Source: Legionella qingyii
GTDB taxonomy: Bacteria; Pseudomonadota; Gammaproteobacteria; Legionellales; Legionellaceae
DNA: 64,000 bases
Direction: 5' to 3'
Assembly: GCF_003184185.1 (NCBI RefSeq)
Contig: NZ_QHJG01000002.1
Location: 74,900 to 138,899 of the forward strand
The notes under the pieces are model-generated. The model saw only the letters and a program-made list of their open reading frames with translations. It searched no databases and had not been told where the DNA came from. Both the position numbers and the translations under genes were made by a program. This document shows, piece by piece, positions 9,325 through 18,937 of this stretch; within the stretch, counting starts at the first letter, position 1; every line of letters starts with the position of its first letter.

Positions 9325-10509
9325 GTGCTTGAGCAATTTACTGATTATTTGCAAACTGAAATAGCGACACTTAAGAGTGAAGGCTTATACAAAGGAGAGC
9401 GTGTTATTTCTAGCCAGCAACAAGCTGCTGTCACAGTAAATCATAAAGAAGTAATCAATCTTTGCGCTAATAATTATTTAGGTTTGGCTAATGACCCTCA
9501 ACTTATTGCTGAAGGGCAAAAAGCACTGGCTCAGTATGGTTATGGTATGGCTTCTGTGCGTTTTATTTGTGGTACCCAAACTCCTCACAAACAGCTTGAA
9601 CAGAAAATCAGTCAATTTTTAAGCAAAGAGGATACTATATTATATTCATCATGCTTTGATGCGAATACGGGTCTTTTTGAAACGTTATTAGGTGAGGAAG
9701 ATGCGATTATTAGTGATGCATTAAATCACGCCAGTATCATTGATGGGATTCGTCTGTGTAAGGCTGCGCGGTATCGATATGCTAATAACGACATGAAAGC
9801 ATTGGAAGAACAATTGATTGCTGCTAAAAATGCACGATTTCGTTTGATTGCCACAGATGGTGTTTTTTCGATGGACGGAATTTTAGCAAATCTTCCAGCA
9901 ATTTGTGAGTTGGCAGATAAGTATGATGCCATGGTTATGGTTGATGACTCACATGCAGTTGGTTTTATGGGGGAAACTGGTCGGGGAACTCCAGAACATT
10001 TTGGCGTTAGCGATCGTATTGATATTATTACGGGTACCTTGGGTAAGGCCTTAGGGGGCGCTTCTGGCGGTTATACTGCATCAAACAAGACTGTCGTTGA
10101 ATGGTTACGTCAGCGTTCCAGACCCTACTTATTCTCAAATACTTTGGCTCCAGTTATTGCGCATACTTCTTGTGTGGTTTTAGATAATTTAATGAAAAAT
10201 AACCACTGGGCTGAAAAATTAAAACGAAACAGCCTTTATTTTCGTGAAGGGATGACGAAATTGGGATTCAAGCTAATCCCAGGAGAACATCCAATTATCC
10301 CCGTTATGTTGGGTGATGCGAGTCTGGCTGGGCGCATGGCAAATCGTTTGTTGGAGTTAGGTATTTATGTGGTTGGTTTCTCATATCCTGTAGTACCTAA
10401 AGGGTTGGCTCGAATTCGAACCCAAATGTCTGCAGCACATGAGCTACATCATTTGGATAAAGCGATCGCAGCCTTTGAAACAGTAGGTAAGGAATTTTCT
10501 GTTATTTAA
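9325..10509 (+). CDS. kbl: 2-amino-3-ketobutyrate coenzyme A ligase
   Basis: 394 residues, against 398 in E. coli. A PLP enzyme that splits 2-amino-3-ketobutyrate with CoA into glycine and acetyl-CoA, the second step of threonine breakdown. It belongs to the alpha-oxoamine synthase group: the NNYLGLA motif is at the N-terminus, [10 protein letters not shown] carries the PLP-contacting Asp/His, and [12 protein letters not shown] contains the Schiff-base lysine. The start is GTG at 9325, preceded by GGGAGAA. The ATG at 9320 is out of frame. It is followed 56 bp later by tdh, forming the usual kbl-tdh operon. Confidence 0.97.
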   Translation: MLEQFTDYLQTEIATLKSEGLYKGERVISSQQQAAVTVNHKEVINLCANNYLGLANDPQLIAEGQKALAQYGYGMASVRFICGTQTPHKQLEQKISQFLSKEDTILYSSCFDANTGLFETLLGEEDAIISDALNHASIIDGIRLCKAARYRYANNDMKALEEQLIAAKNARFRLIATDGVFSMDGILANLPAICELADKYDAMVMVDDSHAVGFMGETGRGTPEHFGVSDRIDIITGTLGKALGGASGGYTASNKTVVEWLRQRSRPYLFSNTLAPVIAHTSCVVLDNLMKNNHWAEKLKRNSLYFREGMTKLGFKLIPGEHPIIPVMLGDASLAGRMANRLLELGIYVVGFSYPVVPKGLARIRTQMSAAHELHHLDKAIAAFETVGKEFSVI

Positions 10510-10565
10510 AGCAAAACGCTCTTCTCTTAATTCTATAGGGACGAGCTAATTTTTGAGGTACTTTT

Positions 10566-11588
10566 ATGAAATCATTAGTCAAGGCGAAAAAGGAACCTGG
10601 AATTTGGATGGAAGAAGTTGCAATGCCTGAATACGGCGTCAACGATGTATTAATTAAGATTAAAAAAACAGCGATTTGTGGTACTGATATCCATATATAT
10701 TCCTGGGATGAATGGGCTCAAGCGACTATCCCCGTACCGATGACTGTAGGCCATGAGTTTTCTGGTGAAATTGTTGCAATAGGCCAGGAAGTGCAAGGAC
10801 TACATGTAGGACAACGAGTTTCTGGTGAAGGACATTTAACATGTGGTTTCTGCCGAAATTGCCGCGCAGGTAAACGTCATCTTTGCCGTAATACTTTAGG
10901 TGTGGGCGTCAATAGACCAGGATGCTTCGCAGAATATCTATCTATTCCTGCCACCAATGTTATCGTTCTTCCAGATAACATTACCGACGAACAGGCCTCA
11001 ATTCTTGATCCCTTTGGCAATGCAACTCACTGTGCCTTGGCTTTTGATGTAGTTGGAGAAGATGTATTGATTACTGGTGCTGGACCTATTGGGGTTATGG
11101 CAGCAGCAATAGTAAGACATATAGGTGCTCGTCATGTAGTCATTACGGATGTGAATGATTACCGTTTGGATTTAGCCCGTAAAATGGGTGTAACTCGTGC
11201 AGTAAATGTTAAATATGAAAAGCTGGCTGATGTTACTGCAGAGCTGGGCATGCTGGAGGGGTTCGACGTAGGCTTGGAGATGTCAGGAAATCCTATGGCG
11301 CTTAATGATATGATGAAAGCAATGAACCATGGCGGACATGTGGCCATGTTAGGTATTCCTCCTCAGGAAACAGCTATTGATTGGAACCAAGTTATTTTTA
11401 AAGGATTGGTAATTAAAGGTATCTACGGGCGTGAAATGTTTGAAACCTGGTACAAAATGATTGCTATGTTACAAAGCGGACTGGATATTTCACCAGTTGT
11501 AACGCATCGTTTCCCAGTGGATGATTACCAACAGGCATTTCAAATTATGGCATCAGGTCAATCAGGTAAAGTAATTCTTGATTGGTAG
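10566..11588 (+). CDS. tdh: L-threonine 3-dehydrogenase
   Basis: 340 residues, the standard length. Oxidises L-threonine to 2-amino-3-ketobutyrate with NAD+, feeding Kbl directly upstream. It is a zinc-dependent medium-chain dehydrogenase: the catalytic zinc region is [13 protein letters not shown] and then the GHEFSGE motif. The structural zinc cysteines are in [15 protein letters not shown], and the NAD-binding GAGPIG motif is in the middle. Both threonine-degradation enzymes are adjacent and intact, which fits an organism that lives on amino acids. Confidence 0.97.
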   Translation: MKSLVKAKKEPGIWMEEVAMPEYGVNDVLIKIKKTAICGTDIHIYSWDEWAQATIPVPMTVGHEFSGEIVAIGQEVQGLHVGQRVSGEGHLTCGFCRNCRAGKRHLCRNTLGVGVNRPGCFAEYLSIPATNVIVLPDNITDEQASILDPFGNATHCALAFDVVGEDVLITGAGPIGVMAAAIVRHIGARHVVITDVNDYRLDLARKMGVTRAVNVKYEKLADVTAELGMLEGFDVGLEMSGNPMALNDMMKAMNHGGHVAMLGIPPQETAIDWNQVIFKGLVIKGIYGREMFETWYKMIAMLQSGLDISPVVTHRFPVDDYQQAFQIMASGQSGKVILDW

Positions 11589-11680
11589 AAGACCATGAAT
11601 TTTGAATAGCAATAGTAAAGATATTGTTGTAACCGGGTGAGGGCTTGACCGTAATACCCGGAAATATCGAGTATTATTTC

Positions 11681-11712
11681 CCCGGGTTATGGCGGTGCCT
11701 CACCCAGGCTAC
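11681..11712. repeat. AGCCTGGG-type palindromic repeat
   Basis: CCCGGGTTATGGCGGTGCCTCACCCAGGCTAC sits between tdh and ettA (that string spans the whole element in two 16-base halves). The arms AACCCGGG and CCCAGGCT recur, in either orientation, at more than ten intergenic sites in this window. It is REP-like, probably foldable in RNA, and lies only about 30 bp upstream of the ettA start. Confidence 0.55.
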
Positions 11713-11741
11713 AAAGACAGTTTAAAGAAGACGGAGTAGTT

Positions 11742-13415
11742 ATGTCACAATATATTTTTACCATGAATCGTGTCAGCAAAATTGTTGAAAATCAGCGATT
11801 TATTTTAAAAGATATTTCATTGAGTTTTTTTCCTGGCGCTAAAATCGGTGTTTTAGGATTGAATGGTTCTGGTAAATCAACTTTATTACGTATTATGGCA
11901 GGTGTTGATACTCAATTTGAAGGAGAGGCAAGGCCACAACCAGGAATTAAAATCGGTTATCTAGAACAAGAACCTAAATTGGATCCGGATAAAACCGTAC
12001 GGGAAGTTGTTGAAGAGGGCGTGAAGGAAATGAAAGAAAAACTTGCACGCTTCGACGAAATTAGTATGCGCTTTGCAGAACCAATGAGTGACGATGAAAT
12101 GAATACGTTGCTTGCTGAGCAAGGTGAGTTGCAAAATGCTATTGAAGCAGGTGGCGGTTGGGATTTAGATAGGAAGTTGGATGTTGCTGCTGATGCGCTG
12201 CGATTACCTGATTGGAATGCTGTTGTGGGTAAATTATCAGGAGGTGAGCGTCGCCGAGTTGCATTATGTCGGTTATTGCTTTCTAACCCCGATATGTTGT
12301 TGCTTGATGAACCAACCAACCATTTAGATGCAGAATCTGTAGCATGGTTAGAACATTATCTTGAAAGTTTTCCTGGTACTGTAGTTGCAATTACCCACGA
12401 TCGATATTTCTTGGATAATGCGGCAGAGTGGATATTAGAATTGGATCGTGGTGAAGGGATACCTTATAAAGGTAACTACTCTTCCTGGCTTGAGCAAAAA
12501 GAAGCACGTCTAGAGATGGAGCAGAAGCAAGAAGATGCACATATGCGTGCAATGAAAGCAGAGTTAGAGTGGGTTCGCACCTCACCTAAAGGACGTCATG
12601 CTAAAAATAAAGCTCGCCTTGCTCGATTTGAAGAAATGAATTCGAAGGAATTTCAAAAACGTAATGAAACAAATGAAATATACATTCCACCTGGAGAGCG
12701 TTTGGGTGATCTGGTTCTTGAAGGAGAAAAAATCACCAAATCATTTGGAGATCGAATCTTAATTGACAATTTAGATTTTAAACTCCCTAAAGGGGGTATT
12801 TTAGGGATTATTGGTCCTAACGGAGCAGGTAAGTCTACATTTTTGAAAATGATTACTGGTCAAGAAGAGCCGGATGATGGGGTTATCCGTATTGGGGAAA
12901 CGGTACAATTGGCTTACGTAGACCAATTACGTGATGAATTAAATCCCAATAAAACAGTATGGGAAGAGATTTCTGATGGTCATGACATAATGCAAGTAGG
13001 TAGTTTTCAAATGCCTTCACGTGCTTATGTAGGCCGCTTTAACTTTAAAGGTAGCGATCAACAAAAGAAAATGTCCCAACTTTCCGGGGGTGAACGTAAT
13101 CGCGTTCATTTAGCAAAATTATTGAAAAGTGGTGGGAATGTATTACTACTTGACGAACCTAGTAATGATTTGGATGTTGAAACTCTACGTGCTTTGGAAG
13201 ACGCGATTCTCAATTTCCCTGGTTGTGTTGTTGTGATCTCACATGATAGATGGTTCTTAGATAGAATTTGTACTCACTTGATGGCTTTTGAAGGTGATTC
13301 ACAAATTACCTTTATCGAAGGAAATTACAGTGATTATGAAGCGGATAGAAGACGCCGTTTGGGTGATGAAGCGGATAGGCCGTCACGTATTAAATACAGA
13401 AAATTGGAATCATAA
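11742..13415 (+). CDS. ettA: Energy-dependent translational throttle protein EttA
   Basis: 557 residues, against 555 in E. coli. A cytoplasmic ABC-F ATPase that binds the ribosomal E site and gates entry into elongation according to the ATP/ADP ratio. Two ABC domains are visible: Walker A GLNGSGKST and GPNGAGKST, signatures LSGGERRRV and LSGGERNRV, and Walker B LLLDEPTNHLD and LLLDEPSNDLD. Between them is the charged linker, with KGRHAKNKARLARFEEM. The ending (GDEADRPSRIKYRKL) is typical of EttA rather than of other ABC-F proteins. Monocistronic. Confidence 0.95.
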   Translation: MSQYIFTMNRVSKIVENQRFILKDISLSFFPGAKIGVLGLNGSGKSTLLRIMAGVDTQFEGEARPQPGIKIGYLEQEPKLDPDKTVREVVEEGVKEMKEKLARFDEISMRFAEPMSDDEMNTLLAEQGELQNAIEAGGGWDLDRKLDVAADALRLPDWNAVVGKLSGGERRRVALCRLLLSNPDMLLLDEPTNHLDAESVAWLEHYLESFPGTVVAITHDRYFLDNAAEWILELDRGEGIPYKGNYSSWLEQKEARLEMEQKQEDAHMRAMKAELEWVRTSPKGRHAKNKARLARFEEMNSKEFQKRNETNEIYIPPGERLGDLVLEGEKITKSFGDRILIDNLDFKLPKGGILGIIGPNGAGKSTFLKMITGQEEPDDGVIRIGETVQLAYVDQLRDELNPNKTVWEEISDGHDIMQVGSFQMPSRAYVGRFNFKGSDQQKKMSQLSGGERNRVHLAKLLKSGGNVLLLDEPSNDLDVETLRALEDAILNFPGCVVVISHDRWFLDRICTHLMAFEGDSQITFIEGNYSDYEADRRRRLGDEADRPSRIKYRKLES

Positions 13416-13453
13416 GTTTTAATTGAACGTATCAAAATTGAAATATCAAATGA

Positions 13454-13482
13454 AGATAAGTAGTAAACGTAACTACTTATCT
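13454..13482 (+). terminator. Hairpin after ettA
   Basis: AGATAAGTAGT (13454-13464) and ACTACTTATCT (13472-13482) form a perfect 11-bp stem with a 7-base loop, 39 bp past the ettA stop. There is no T-tract after it, so it could be a weak terminator or an RNA-stabilising hairpin. Confidence 0.5.
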
Positions 13483-13620
13483 CTCACTGCAGGTCTAGAG
13501 AGCCTATGCTGACCAATTTCTAGATCTCGCGGTAATTTGTAACTATTCGAAGGGAAATGCGATCTAGGGAAAAGAAAGAGAATTTCAAGAAAGTTTTAAT
13601 CAAGTGGAGATAAAATTTAA

Positions 13621-14226
13621 ATGAATAAGTTGTTTTGGGCAGGTTTGTTACTGTGTATTGGGGGGTTAACATCCTGTGTTGAGAATGATCCGTCTACTTT
13701 AATTACAGATGACGCAGGTTATGTGCATCGAACAGTTCACTATACAAAGGATAAACGAGGTCGTGATTATTTTCCGCAGAAGATTCAGGCAACAGGTGAA
13801 AAACGCTTTATTTTTGATCCAAAAGTTTCTGCATGGGCTGCTTACGATGAGGATGGTAATCGATTATTGACTGGTGGTGGATCAGCAGGTATTGATTTCT
13901 GTGAAGAAAATTCAAACCAATCGTGCCGAACTGTTACTGGAACTTTTAAAGTTTATAATCGAAGGGGAGCCGATTGCAAATCTGGGGAATATCCTGTAGA
14001 TACTAAAGGCGGCGCTAAAATGCCTTATTGCACTTACTTTTATCAAGGATATACCGTCCACGCAGCATACGATGTTCCTGAACACCCATCCAGCCATGGC
14101 TGCATACGTATTTTCCCAAGTGCTGCCAAATGGTTAAGTGAAAACTTTTTCAAAATAGGTACAAAAGTTATTGTTTTAGAATATCCAAATGAAGCGGGTG
14201 CCAATCAACCTGCTGTACATGCATAA
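13621..14226 (+). CDS. L,D-transpeptidase (YkuD domain) lipoprotein
   Basis: 201 residues. The N-terminus ends in a lipobox (LTSC, Cys at residue 19), so it is probably a lipoprotein on the periplasmic side. The C-terminal half holds the YkuD catalytic block with HPSSHGCIRI, which carries the catalytic His and Cys. Such enzymes make 3-3 peptidoglycan cross-links or attach proteins to peptidoglycan. The upstream HAAYDVPEH stretch is consistent. No partner genes are adjacent. The exact reaction, cross-linking versus anchoring, cannot be told from sequence. Confidence 0.88.
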   Translation: MNKLFWAGLLLCIGGLTSCVENDPSTLITDDAGYVHRTVHYTKDKRGRDYFPQKIQATGEKRFIFDPKVSAWAAYDEDGNRLLTGGGSAGIDFCEENSNQSCRTVTGTFKVYNRRGADCKSGEYPVDTKGGAKMPYCTYFYQGYTVHAAYDVPEHPSSHGCIRIFPSAAKWLSENFFKIGTKVIVLEYPNEAGANQPAVHA

Positions 14227-14231
14227 TGAGC

Positions 14232-14252
14232 GGAGATGAATTATTCATCTCC
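14232..14252 (+). terminator. Hairpin after the L,D-transpeptidase gene
   Basis: GGAGATGAA (14232-14240), loop TTA, TTCATCTCC (14244-14252): a perfect 9-bp stem 6 bp after the stop codon, followed by a moderately T-rich stretch. A plausible intrinsic terminator. Confidence 0.6.
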
Positions 14253-14270
14253 CCTAAGTTTAATTTCACT

Positions 14271-14308
14271 ATAGCCTGGGTGACGCGAATGCGGAACCCA
14301 GGCTATAA
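14271..14308. repeat. AGCCTGGG-type palindromic repeat
   Basis: ATAGCCTGGGTGACGCG then AATGCGGAACCCAGGCTAT forms a nearly complete palindrome between two convergent genes. This is one of the cleanest copies of the repeat in the window. Confidence 0.65.
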
Positions 14309-14345
14309 ATTTTCAGGTAGGAACGGCAATATTCCGAATTAAGAA

Positions 14346-15242
14346 CTACTGGGGTGGGAGCGAAGGTTGTGTCGAGCTCTTTTCTGGCAAAGTAGGTTGT
14401 CCAGTAGTAGCTGGTGACTGAGTCGCTGAGGGATTTGCAGTAGTTGGTTGTGTGGTTGTCATTGGAGTTGACGGTGTAGCTGGATTTGGTGCAGTTGAGC
14501 TAGTTGGAGTTGTAGTATTTTCAGTGTTTGGATTCATGACAGTGGCAGGATTAGGGTTAAAATCTGGTGGTAGTTTTTGAGTTACTGTCCCTCTTGGAGC
14601 AGCAATCATCTGAGTAATTCCCAAGTCCCCAGTTATCTTACGGCCTATAGTCACATCAACACTGAGTAATTGTGTTACTTTTTCTTTGTCATTCTGATAA
14701 ACAACTTGCAAAGGCAAATTAATTTTCCATTGATTGTCTTTCGCTTCTGTTAAGATAACTTGTCCATCCACTTGACTGCTCACAGTTAGTTTTTGAGATT
14801 TAATGGCTTCCAGATTACCTGATTTTTGCAAAGCAGTATTAAATCCAGTCCATCCTTGCTCAGTGAAACAAGGTTGCAATTTTTGCAGTTGAGCGTCTAA
14901 ATTATTTGGGTCAAAGTCAAAAGATTGAGTCACTGCTTTTGCAGCCCATTTCAGAACCAATGATTGATCAATAGTTTTGGTTTCTGCAGGTATTTTATAC
15001 TCACAATTGATTGGTGCTGCGGGTGCCTGTGCTGGATTTATTGATGGTATATTTTGACCTGGAGGCGTTGGCGTAGCGGAGGGTTGTTGTACAGTGCCTT
15101 GAGTTTGAGGCTGGGGCGTAGAAGGGGGCTGTTGTACCGTGGCTGGAGTTTGCGGCGGAGGTGTTACTGGCTGAGTAACATCAGCATGTACTTGAGTACC
15201 AAGTAGCGCAAACAGAGTACTCCCTAGTAATGTGTTCTTCAT
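14346..15242 (-). CDS. Exported IcmL/DotI-like protein with Pro/Gln/Thr-rich arms
   Basis: 298 residues. A signal peptide ends at about residue 20 (THVHA-like site; sequence TQVHADV). Residues about 21-75 are Pro/Gln/Thr low complexity, and about 225-298 are Thr/Pro/Ser low complexity. The centre, about 77-215, follows the DotI/IcmL/TraM soluble-domain pattern: LKWAAKAVTQSFDFDPNN, then CFTEQGWTGFNTALQKSGNL, then WKINLPLQVVYQN, then the final GDLGITQMIA. DotI/IcmL is an inner-membrane component of the type IVB secretion system, and Legionella species carry extra IcmL-like paralogues outside the dot/icm loci. This one has a cleavable-looking signal instead of a membrane anchor, so it is more likely a periplasmic relative than a core subunit. 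It is 12 bp downstream of hutG. Confidence 0.75.
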   Translation of the reverse strand: MKNTLLGSTLFALLGTQVHADVTQPVTPPPQTPATVQQPPSTPQPQTQGTVQQPSATPTPPGQNIPSINPAQAPAAPINCEYKIPAETKTIDQSLVLKWAAKAVTQSFDFDPNNLDAQLQKLQPCFTEQGWTGFNTALQKSGNLEAIKSQKLTVSSQVDGQVILTEAKDNQWKINLPLQVVYQNDKEKVTQLLSVDVTIGRKITGDLGITQMIAAPRGTVTQKLPPDFNPNPATVMNPNTENTTTPTSSTAPNPATPSTPMTTTQPTTANPSATQSPATTGQPTLPEKSSTQPSLPPQ

Positions 15243-15254
15243 GAAATTGACTCC

Positions 15255-16214
15255 TTAAATAGTATGTAGCAATTCTGCGATAATAAGAGCAGCCAGTCTA
15301 GCAGTTTTTTGTTCTTGATCCAAAGGCGGTGATAGTTCAGCGACATCAAAACTAACTACTTTGCCACTTTGAATAATGTATTTCAAGAGTGGTACAATTT
15401 GCCAGGGAGTGAGTCCTAAAGGTTGGGGTGCACTCACGCCAGGAGCAAATGACTCAGCTAGAACATCTAAACAGAGTGTCAGATAAATATGATCCAGATT
15501 GAGCATGAAATCATCGAGAAATGCCAAATGCCACGCTAAGCTGTTCGAATATAACTCTTCAGCAGTCAAATAATTAACATTAAGCTCGTCAGCTCGTTCA
15601 AAAAGGGAAGAGGTATTTCCCATTTTTTGGATTCCAATACAGCAATAATTAAAGGGTTGGCTATTTTCTTTACAGTACGCTGCAATTTGTGAAAAGGGAG
15701 TTCCTGATGTACCTGGCTGATTTTTTTGGTGGGGTCTTAAATCAAAATGTGCATCAAAATTAATAATTCCTAATTTAGTATAATGGGGCGCCAAACCTTG
15801 ATAATGTCCCCAGGCAATTTCATGGCCTCCACCTAAGGCAACTGTTTGATGACCTTGTTGATGACAAAAACTGATTAAATTGGCAAATTGAGTTTGCGCA
15901 GTTTCCAGCTCATCTTCTTCACAAAAAATAGTACCTAAATCAAAAATTGGCTTATCGATAGAACATGGGAGCTTTGCTAATTGTGTTTTGATTTGATCCG
16001 GCCCTAATTTTGCTCCTGGTCTTCCCATATTACGACGAATACCTGCATCGCTGGCAAAACCAAGTAAAACCGTTTTTTTCTCTTTCGTGATTAGATCGGT
16101 TTGTTTTACAGGAAAAATAATTTTTTGAAAGAACCGTTCAGCATTAATCGTATCTTTTCTACCTTGCCAGAGTGCAGGATTGGCACGTTGGTAATTGGAA
16201 AGATGTTCAAACAT
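15255..16214 (-). CDS. hutG: Formimidoylglutamase
   Basis: 319 residues. A ureohydrolase (arginase fold) that hydrolyses N-formimidoyl-L-glutamate to glutamate and formamide, the last step of one histidine-breakdown route. The metal-binding blocks GGGHEIAWGH and FDAHFDLRP are intact, and the C-terminal AELSPPLDQEQKTARLAA block is typical. The third metal block reads LTLCLDVLAESFAPG, with Cys at a position that is Asp in many arginase-family enzymes; this may be a subgroup trait. The divergent hutI 1.5 kb away supports the histidine-utilisation call. No hutH or hutU is in the window. Confidence 0.9.
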   Translation of the reverse strand: MFEHLSNYQRANPALWQGRKDTINAERFFQKIIFPVKQTDLITKEKKTVLLGFASDAGIRRNMGRPGAKLGPDQIKTQLAKLPCSIDKPIFDLGTIFCEEDELETAQTQFANLISFCHQQGHQTVALGGGHEIAWGHYQGLAPHYTKLGIINFDAHFDLRPHQKNQPGTSGTPFSQIAAYCKENSQPFNYCCIGIQKMGNTSSLFERADELNVNYLTAEELYSNSLAWHLAFLDDFMLNLDHIYLTLCLDVLAESFAPGVSAPQPLGLTPWQIVPLLKYIIQSGKVVSFDVAELSPPLDQEQKTARLAALIIAELLHTI

Positions 16215-16340
16215 TAAATTCTCCCTCTGCTCAAATGATGATGTTACAATTTATCTAAGATGCGTTTTATAAAAATCTGCATTTATCCTTATCCATTAAA
16301 TCCTACTAATATTTATTCTTAAGCTATCTTAACTCTGAGC

Positions 16341-16748
16341 TTAAATGCAATTGATAGCAACTACTTTAGAAAAATCTGCATTATAAGTTACAGTACAGCT
16401 TTTTGTTTCTGCAGGAATCATTTGAATCAATTGAATTTTGGTATTTGTATATTCACAGGCAATCCAAGTTTCTTGTTCACCAAATGTCCATGTTAATTTT
16501 TTATTTTTTGAAGACTCGGTATCAGGTGCAAGGCTTGCATGTTCTTTAGGATGTCCTGAATAAAATGTGATACGTTCAAAATGATTGGCGTCATTTAATT
16601 TATCCGAGAATTCATTCCATTTTGTGATTTCGTGGTGTAACGATTGATTCGTTTGAATAACCTGAGGGCACTGTATCGTTGTTGCAGACGCTAAGTTGCA
16701 TAACACGATATGTCCTAGAAAGAAGCTGATGCAAACAGGAGTTCTCAT
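16341..16748 (-). CDS. Small secreted protein, unknown function
   Basis: 135 residues with an N-terminal hydrophobic signal (cut probably after the ASA near residue 22). The mature part has four cysteines at conserved-looking spacings, ending WIACEY, SCTVTY and AINCI. The pattern resembles the small periplasmic STY0392/DUF3757-like proteins, but I cannot confirm this. It lies downstream of, and on the same strand as, no obvious partner; hutG is 127 bp beyond its stop. No enzymatic motif is visible. Confidence 0.65.
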   Translation of the reverse strand: MRTPVCISFFLGHIVLCNLASATTIQCPQVIQTNQSLHHEITKWNEFSDKLNDANHFERITFYSGHPKEHASLAPDTESSKNKKLTWTFGEQETWIACEYTNTKIQLIQMIPAETKSCTVTYNADFSKVVAINCI

Positions 16749-16941
16749 TTTGATTGGCCTTCGATTATTTTATTATTGAATTCATTATAACATGATGGTG
16801 TCGTGTCAAAAGATTTGATTCCTGTCCAATCTATAACAGAATTTACTTATCCAGCAATGCACGCGCATAAAATTATGCCAACTTTATTCAATGTCTGGTA
16901 TTATTTATCGCACGTTAAATAAAAAAGAGTAAGAGGATATT

Positions 16942-17703
16942 GTGATTGTTATTACCGGTGGAGGAAGTGGGATAGGAAGATCATTAGCTTTTTCTTTGGC
17001 AAAACGAGAGCAATCAATCTTAGTTGTAGGGCGAACAGAGAAGGCTTTGCAAGAAACAGCAGCTTTTTCTGAAAACATCCAATACATTTGCGCCGATGTA
17101 TCAACATGTGAAGGGTTGGCGTCAATTAAAAATCGTTTGCACGATGTCAATCAAATTAGCGCTCTTGTTAACAATGCAGGAACTTTAAATCCATTGGTTC
17201 CCATGAAGGAAATTGATCCTAAAGACTGGAATCAAACATTAAATACAAATTTGAATGCGGCCCTTTTTCTTCCACAATTAATCTATGATAAATTGACTGA
17301 TGGCCGTGTTTTAAATATCGGTTCTGGAGCTGCCTATTTCGCGATTAGAGGCTGGGCTGCATATTGTGTATCTAAAGCCGCCTTATCGATGTTAACCAAG
17401 TGCTGGCAGCTGGAATCTGATTCAATTGCTTTTGCTAGTGTTATGCCTGGGATAATTGATACAAATATGCAAGCAATCGCTCGAAGTAAAGAAAATCCTG
17501 ATTATGAGAAAATTAGCTTTTATAAGCGCTTGAAAGATGAAAATCGATTGGTTTCACCCGAGACAGTCGCTGAATTTTTGACTTGGCTTTTGTTGGATGT
17601 AGACAAGGACACTTATATGTCTAAAGAATGGGATATATATGATACGAAGCACCATAAAGCCTGGCTTAAGCCTCCTCATCAAGTTCAACATTGGGATTTT
17701 TAA
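16942..17703 (+). CDS. Short-chain dehydrogenase/reductase
   Basis: 253 residues with a classical SDR layout: [12 protein letters not shown] nucleotide motif at residues 5-16, NNAGTL in the middle, and the catalytic Ser then Tyr-x3-Lys ([10 protein letters not shown]). The start is GTG at 16942, preceded by AAGAGGA. Its stop overlaps the start of hutI (TAATG at 17701-17705), so the two genes are translationally coupled. That placement suggests a link to histidine catabolism or simply shared regulation; no SDR step is known in the Hut pathway, so the substrate is open. Confidence 0.85.
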   Translation: MIVITGGGSGIGRSLAFSLAKREQSILVVGRTEKALQETAAFSENIQYICADVSTCEGLASIKNRLHDVNQISALVNNAGTLNPLVPMKEIDPKDWNQTLNTNLNAALFLPQLIYDKLTDGRVLNIGSGAAYFAIRGWAAYCVSKAALSMLTKCWQLESDSIAFASVMPGIIDTNMQAIARSKENPDYEKISFYKRLKDENRLVSPETVAEFLTWLLLDVDKDTYMSKEWDIYDTKHHKAWLKPPHQVQHWDF

Positions 17704-18926
17704 TGCCTGTCTGCGACAAATTATTATTAAATGCGACGACCATCGATGCTCAAGGAAATCAATTAACGCAACAAGCTGTTGCGATTAAAGAGGGTCTTAT
17801 TGTCTGGTGTGGGGCGCAAGCACAATTGCCAAAACAATTTTATGAAGCCCCGCATCAAGAAGAATGTCAGGGGCAATTAATTACCCCAGGTCTTATCGAT
17901 TGCCATACTCATTTGGTTTACGGGGGTAATCGGTCGACTGAATTTCAAATGAAACTGGCTGGTGTCAGTTATGCCCAAATTGCTAAAACGGGTGGTGGAA
18001 TTTTATCTACTGTCCGGCACACTCGAGCCGCTTCTGAAGAGGAGTTGATCAAACAATCTTTGCCAAGAATTCTTGCTTTACGAGCTGACGGTGTAACTAC
18101 AGTGGAAATTAAGTCAGGTTATGGCTTGGATTTGGCTAATGAATTGAAAATGCTTAGAGTAGCTAAACGTTTAGGCGAATTAGCGGGCTTAAGGGTTAGA
18201 AAAACCTTCCTTGGAGCCCATGCAATAGGCCCTGAATTTCAAGGAAACAGCCAAGCGTATATTGATGTACTTTGTCAAGAAATGCTGCCTGCATTATGTG
18301 AAGAGAATTTGGTAGATGCAGTGGATGTATTTTGTGAGTCCATTGCTTTTTCATTGAAACAAACTGAGCAAGTTTTCGCAGCCGCTCAGGAATTAAAGCT
18401 CCCCATAAAATGTCACGCCGAGCAATTATCCAATATCGGAGCAAGCAAGCTTGCAGCTGAGTTTGGTGCTTTATCTTGTGATCATTTGGAGTTTTTAGAT
18501 GAAAAAGGCGCATCTGCTATGGCAATGGCAAACACAGTTGCTGTTTTGCTTCCTGGTGCTTATTACTTTTTGCGTGAAAAGCAAAAACCTCCGGTAGAAT
18601 TACTGCGGCGAGCTGGGGTAGGTATGGCTGTTGCTACCGATTGTAATCCTGGTTCATCACCAACTACGTCATTACGTTTGATGATGAGTATGGCTTGCCA
18701 ATTCTTTTCATTAACGGTTCCCGAAGCTTTAGCTGCAGTCACCAGCCAAGCGGCAAGAGCATTAGGTTTGCAAAAGGAGGTAGGGACTATTGCTGAAGGT
18801 ATGAACGCTGATTTGATATGGTGGTCTGTTAATGACAGTGCTGCTCTTTGTTATTACTTTGCATATCCTTTACCACATCGTATGATGATTGCAGGGGAAT
18901 GGGTTTCTAAACCAGATACTTACTAG
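17703..18926 (+). CDS. hutI: Imidazolonepropionase
   Basis: 407 residues. A metal-dependent amidohydrolase that opens 4-imidazolone-5-propanoate to N-formimidoylglutamate, the substrate of HutG encoded nearby. Metal and substrate motifs are visible: [10 protein letters not shown] near residue 76, CHAEQ in the middle, and [13 protein letters not shown] in the C-terminal third. The ATG at 17703 is preferred over the TTG at 17691: it overlaps the stop codon of the SDR gene as TAATG, and the N-terminus then fits the family. Confidence 0.95.
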   Translation: MPVCDKLLLNATTIDAQGNQLTQQAVAIKEGLIVWCGAQAQLPKQFYEAPHQEECQGQLITPGLIDCHTHLVYGGNRSTEFQMKLAGVSYAQIAKTGGGILSTVRHTRAASEEELIKQSLPRILALRADGVTTVEIKSGYGLDLANELKMLRVAKRLGELAGLRVRKTFLGAHAIGPEFQGNSQAYIDVLCQEMLPALCEENLVDAVDVFCESIAFSLKQTEQVFAAAQELKLPIKCHAEQLSNIGASKLAAEFGALSCDHLEFLDEKGASAMAMANTVAVLLPGAYYFLREKQKPPVELLRRAGVGMAVATDCNPGSSPTTSLRLMMSMACQFFSLTVPEALAAVTSQAARALGLQKEVGTIAEGMNADLIWWSVNDSAALCYYFAYPLPHRMMIAGEWVSKPDTY

Positions 18927-18937
18927 GAAAAAAATGT

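Noticed and set aside
11957..12319. A 120-codon minus-strand frame inside ettA
   Set aside because: It is the antisense shadow of a clearly conserved coding region; its Ser/Asn-rich composition reflects the reverse strand.
15255..16214. HutG as a non-functional enzyme because of Cys in the third metal block
   Set aside because: All other metal and substrate blocks are intact and the Cys may be a subgroup trait; the evidence is too thin to call it inactive.
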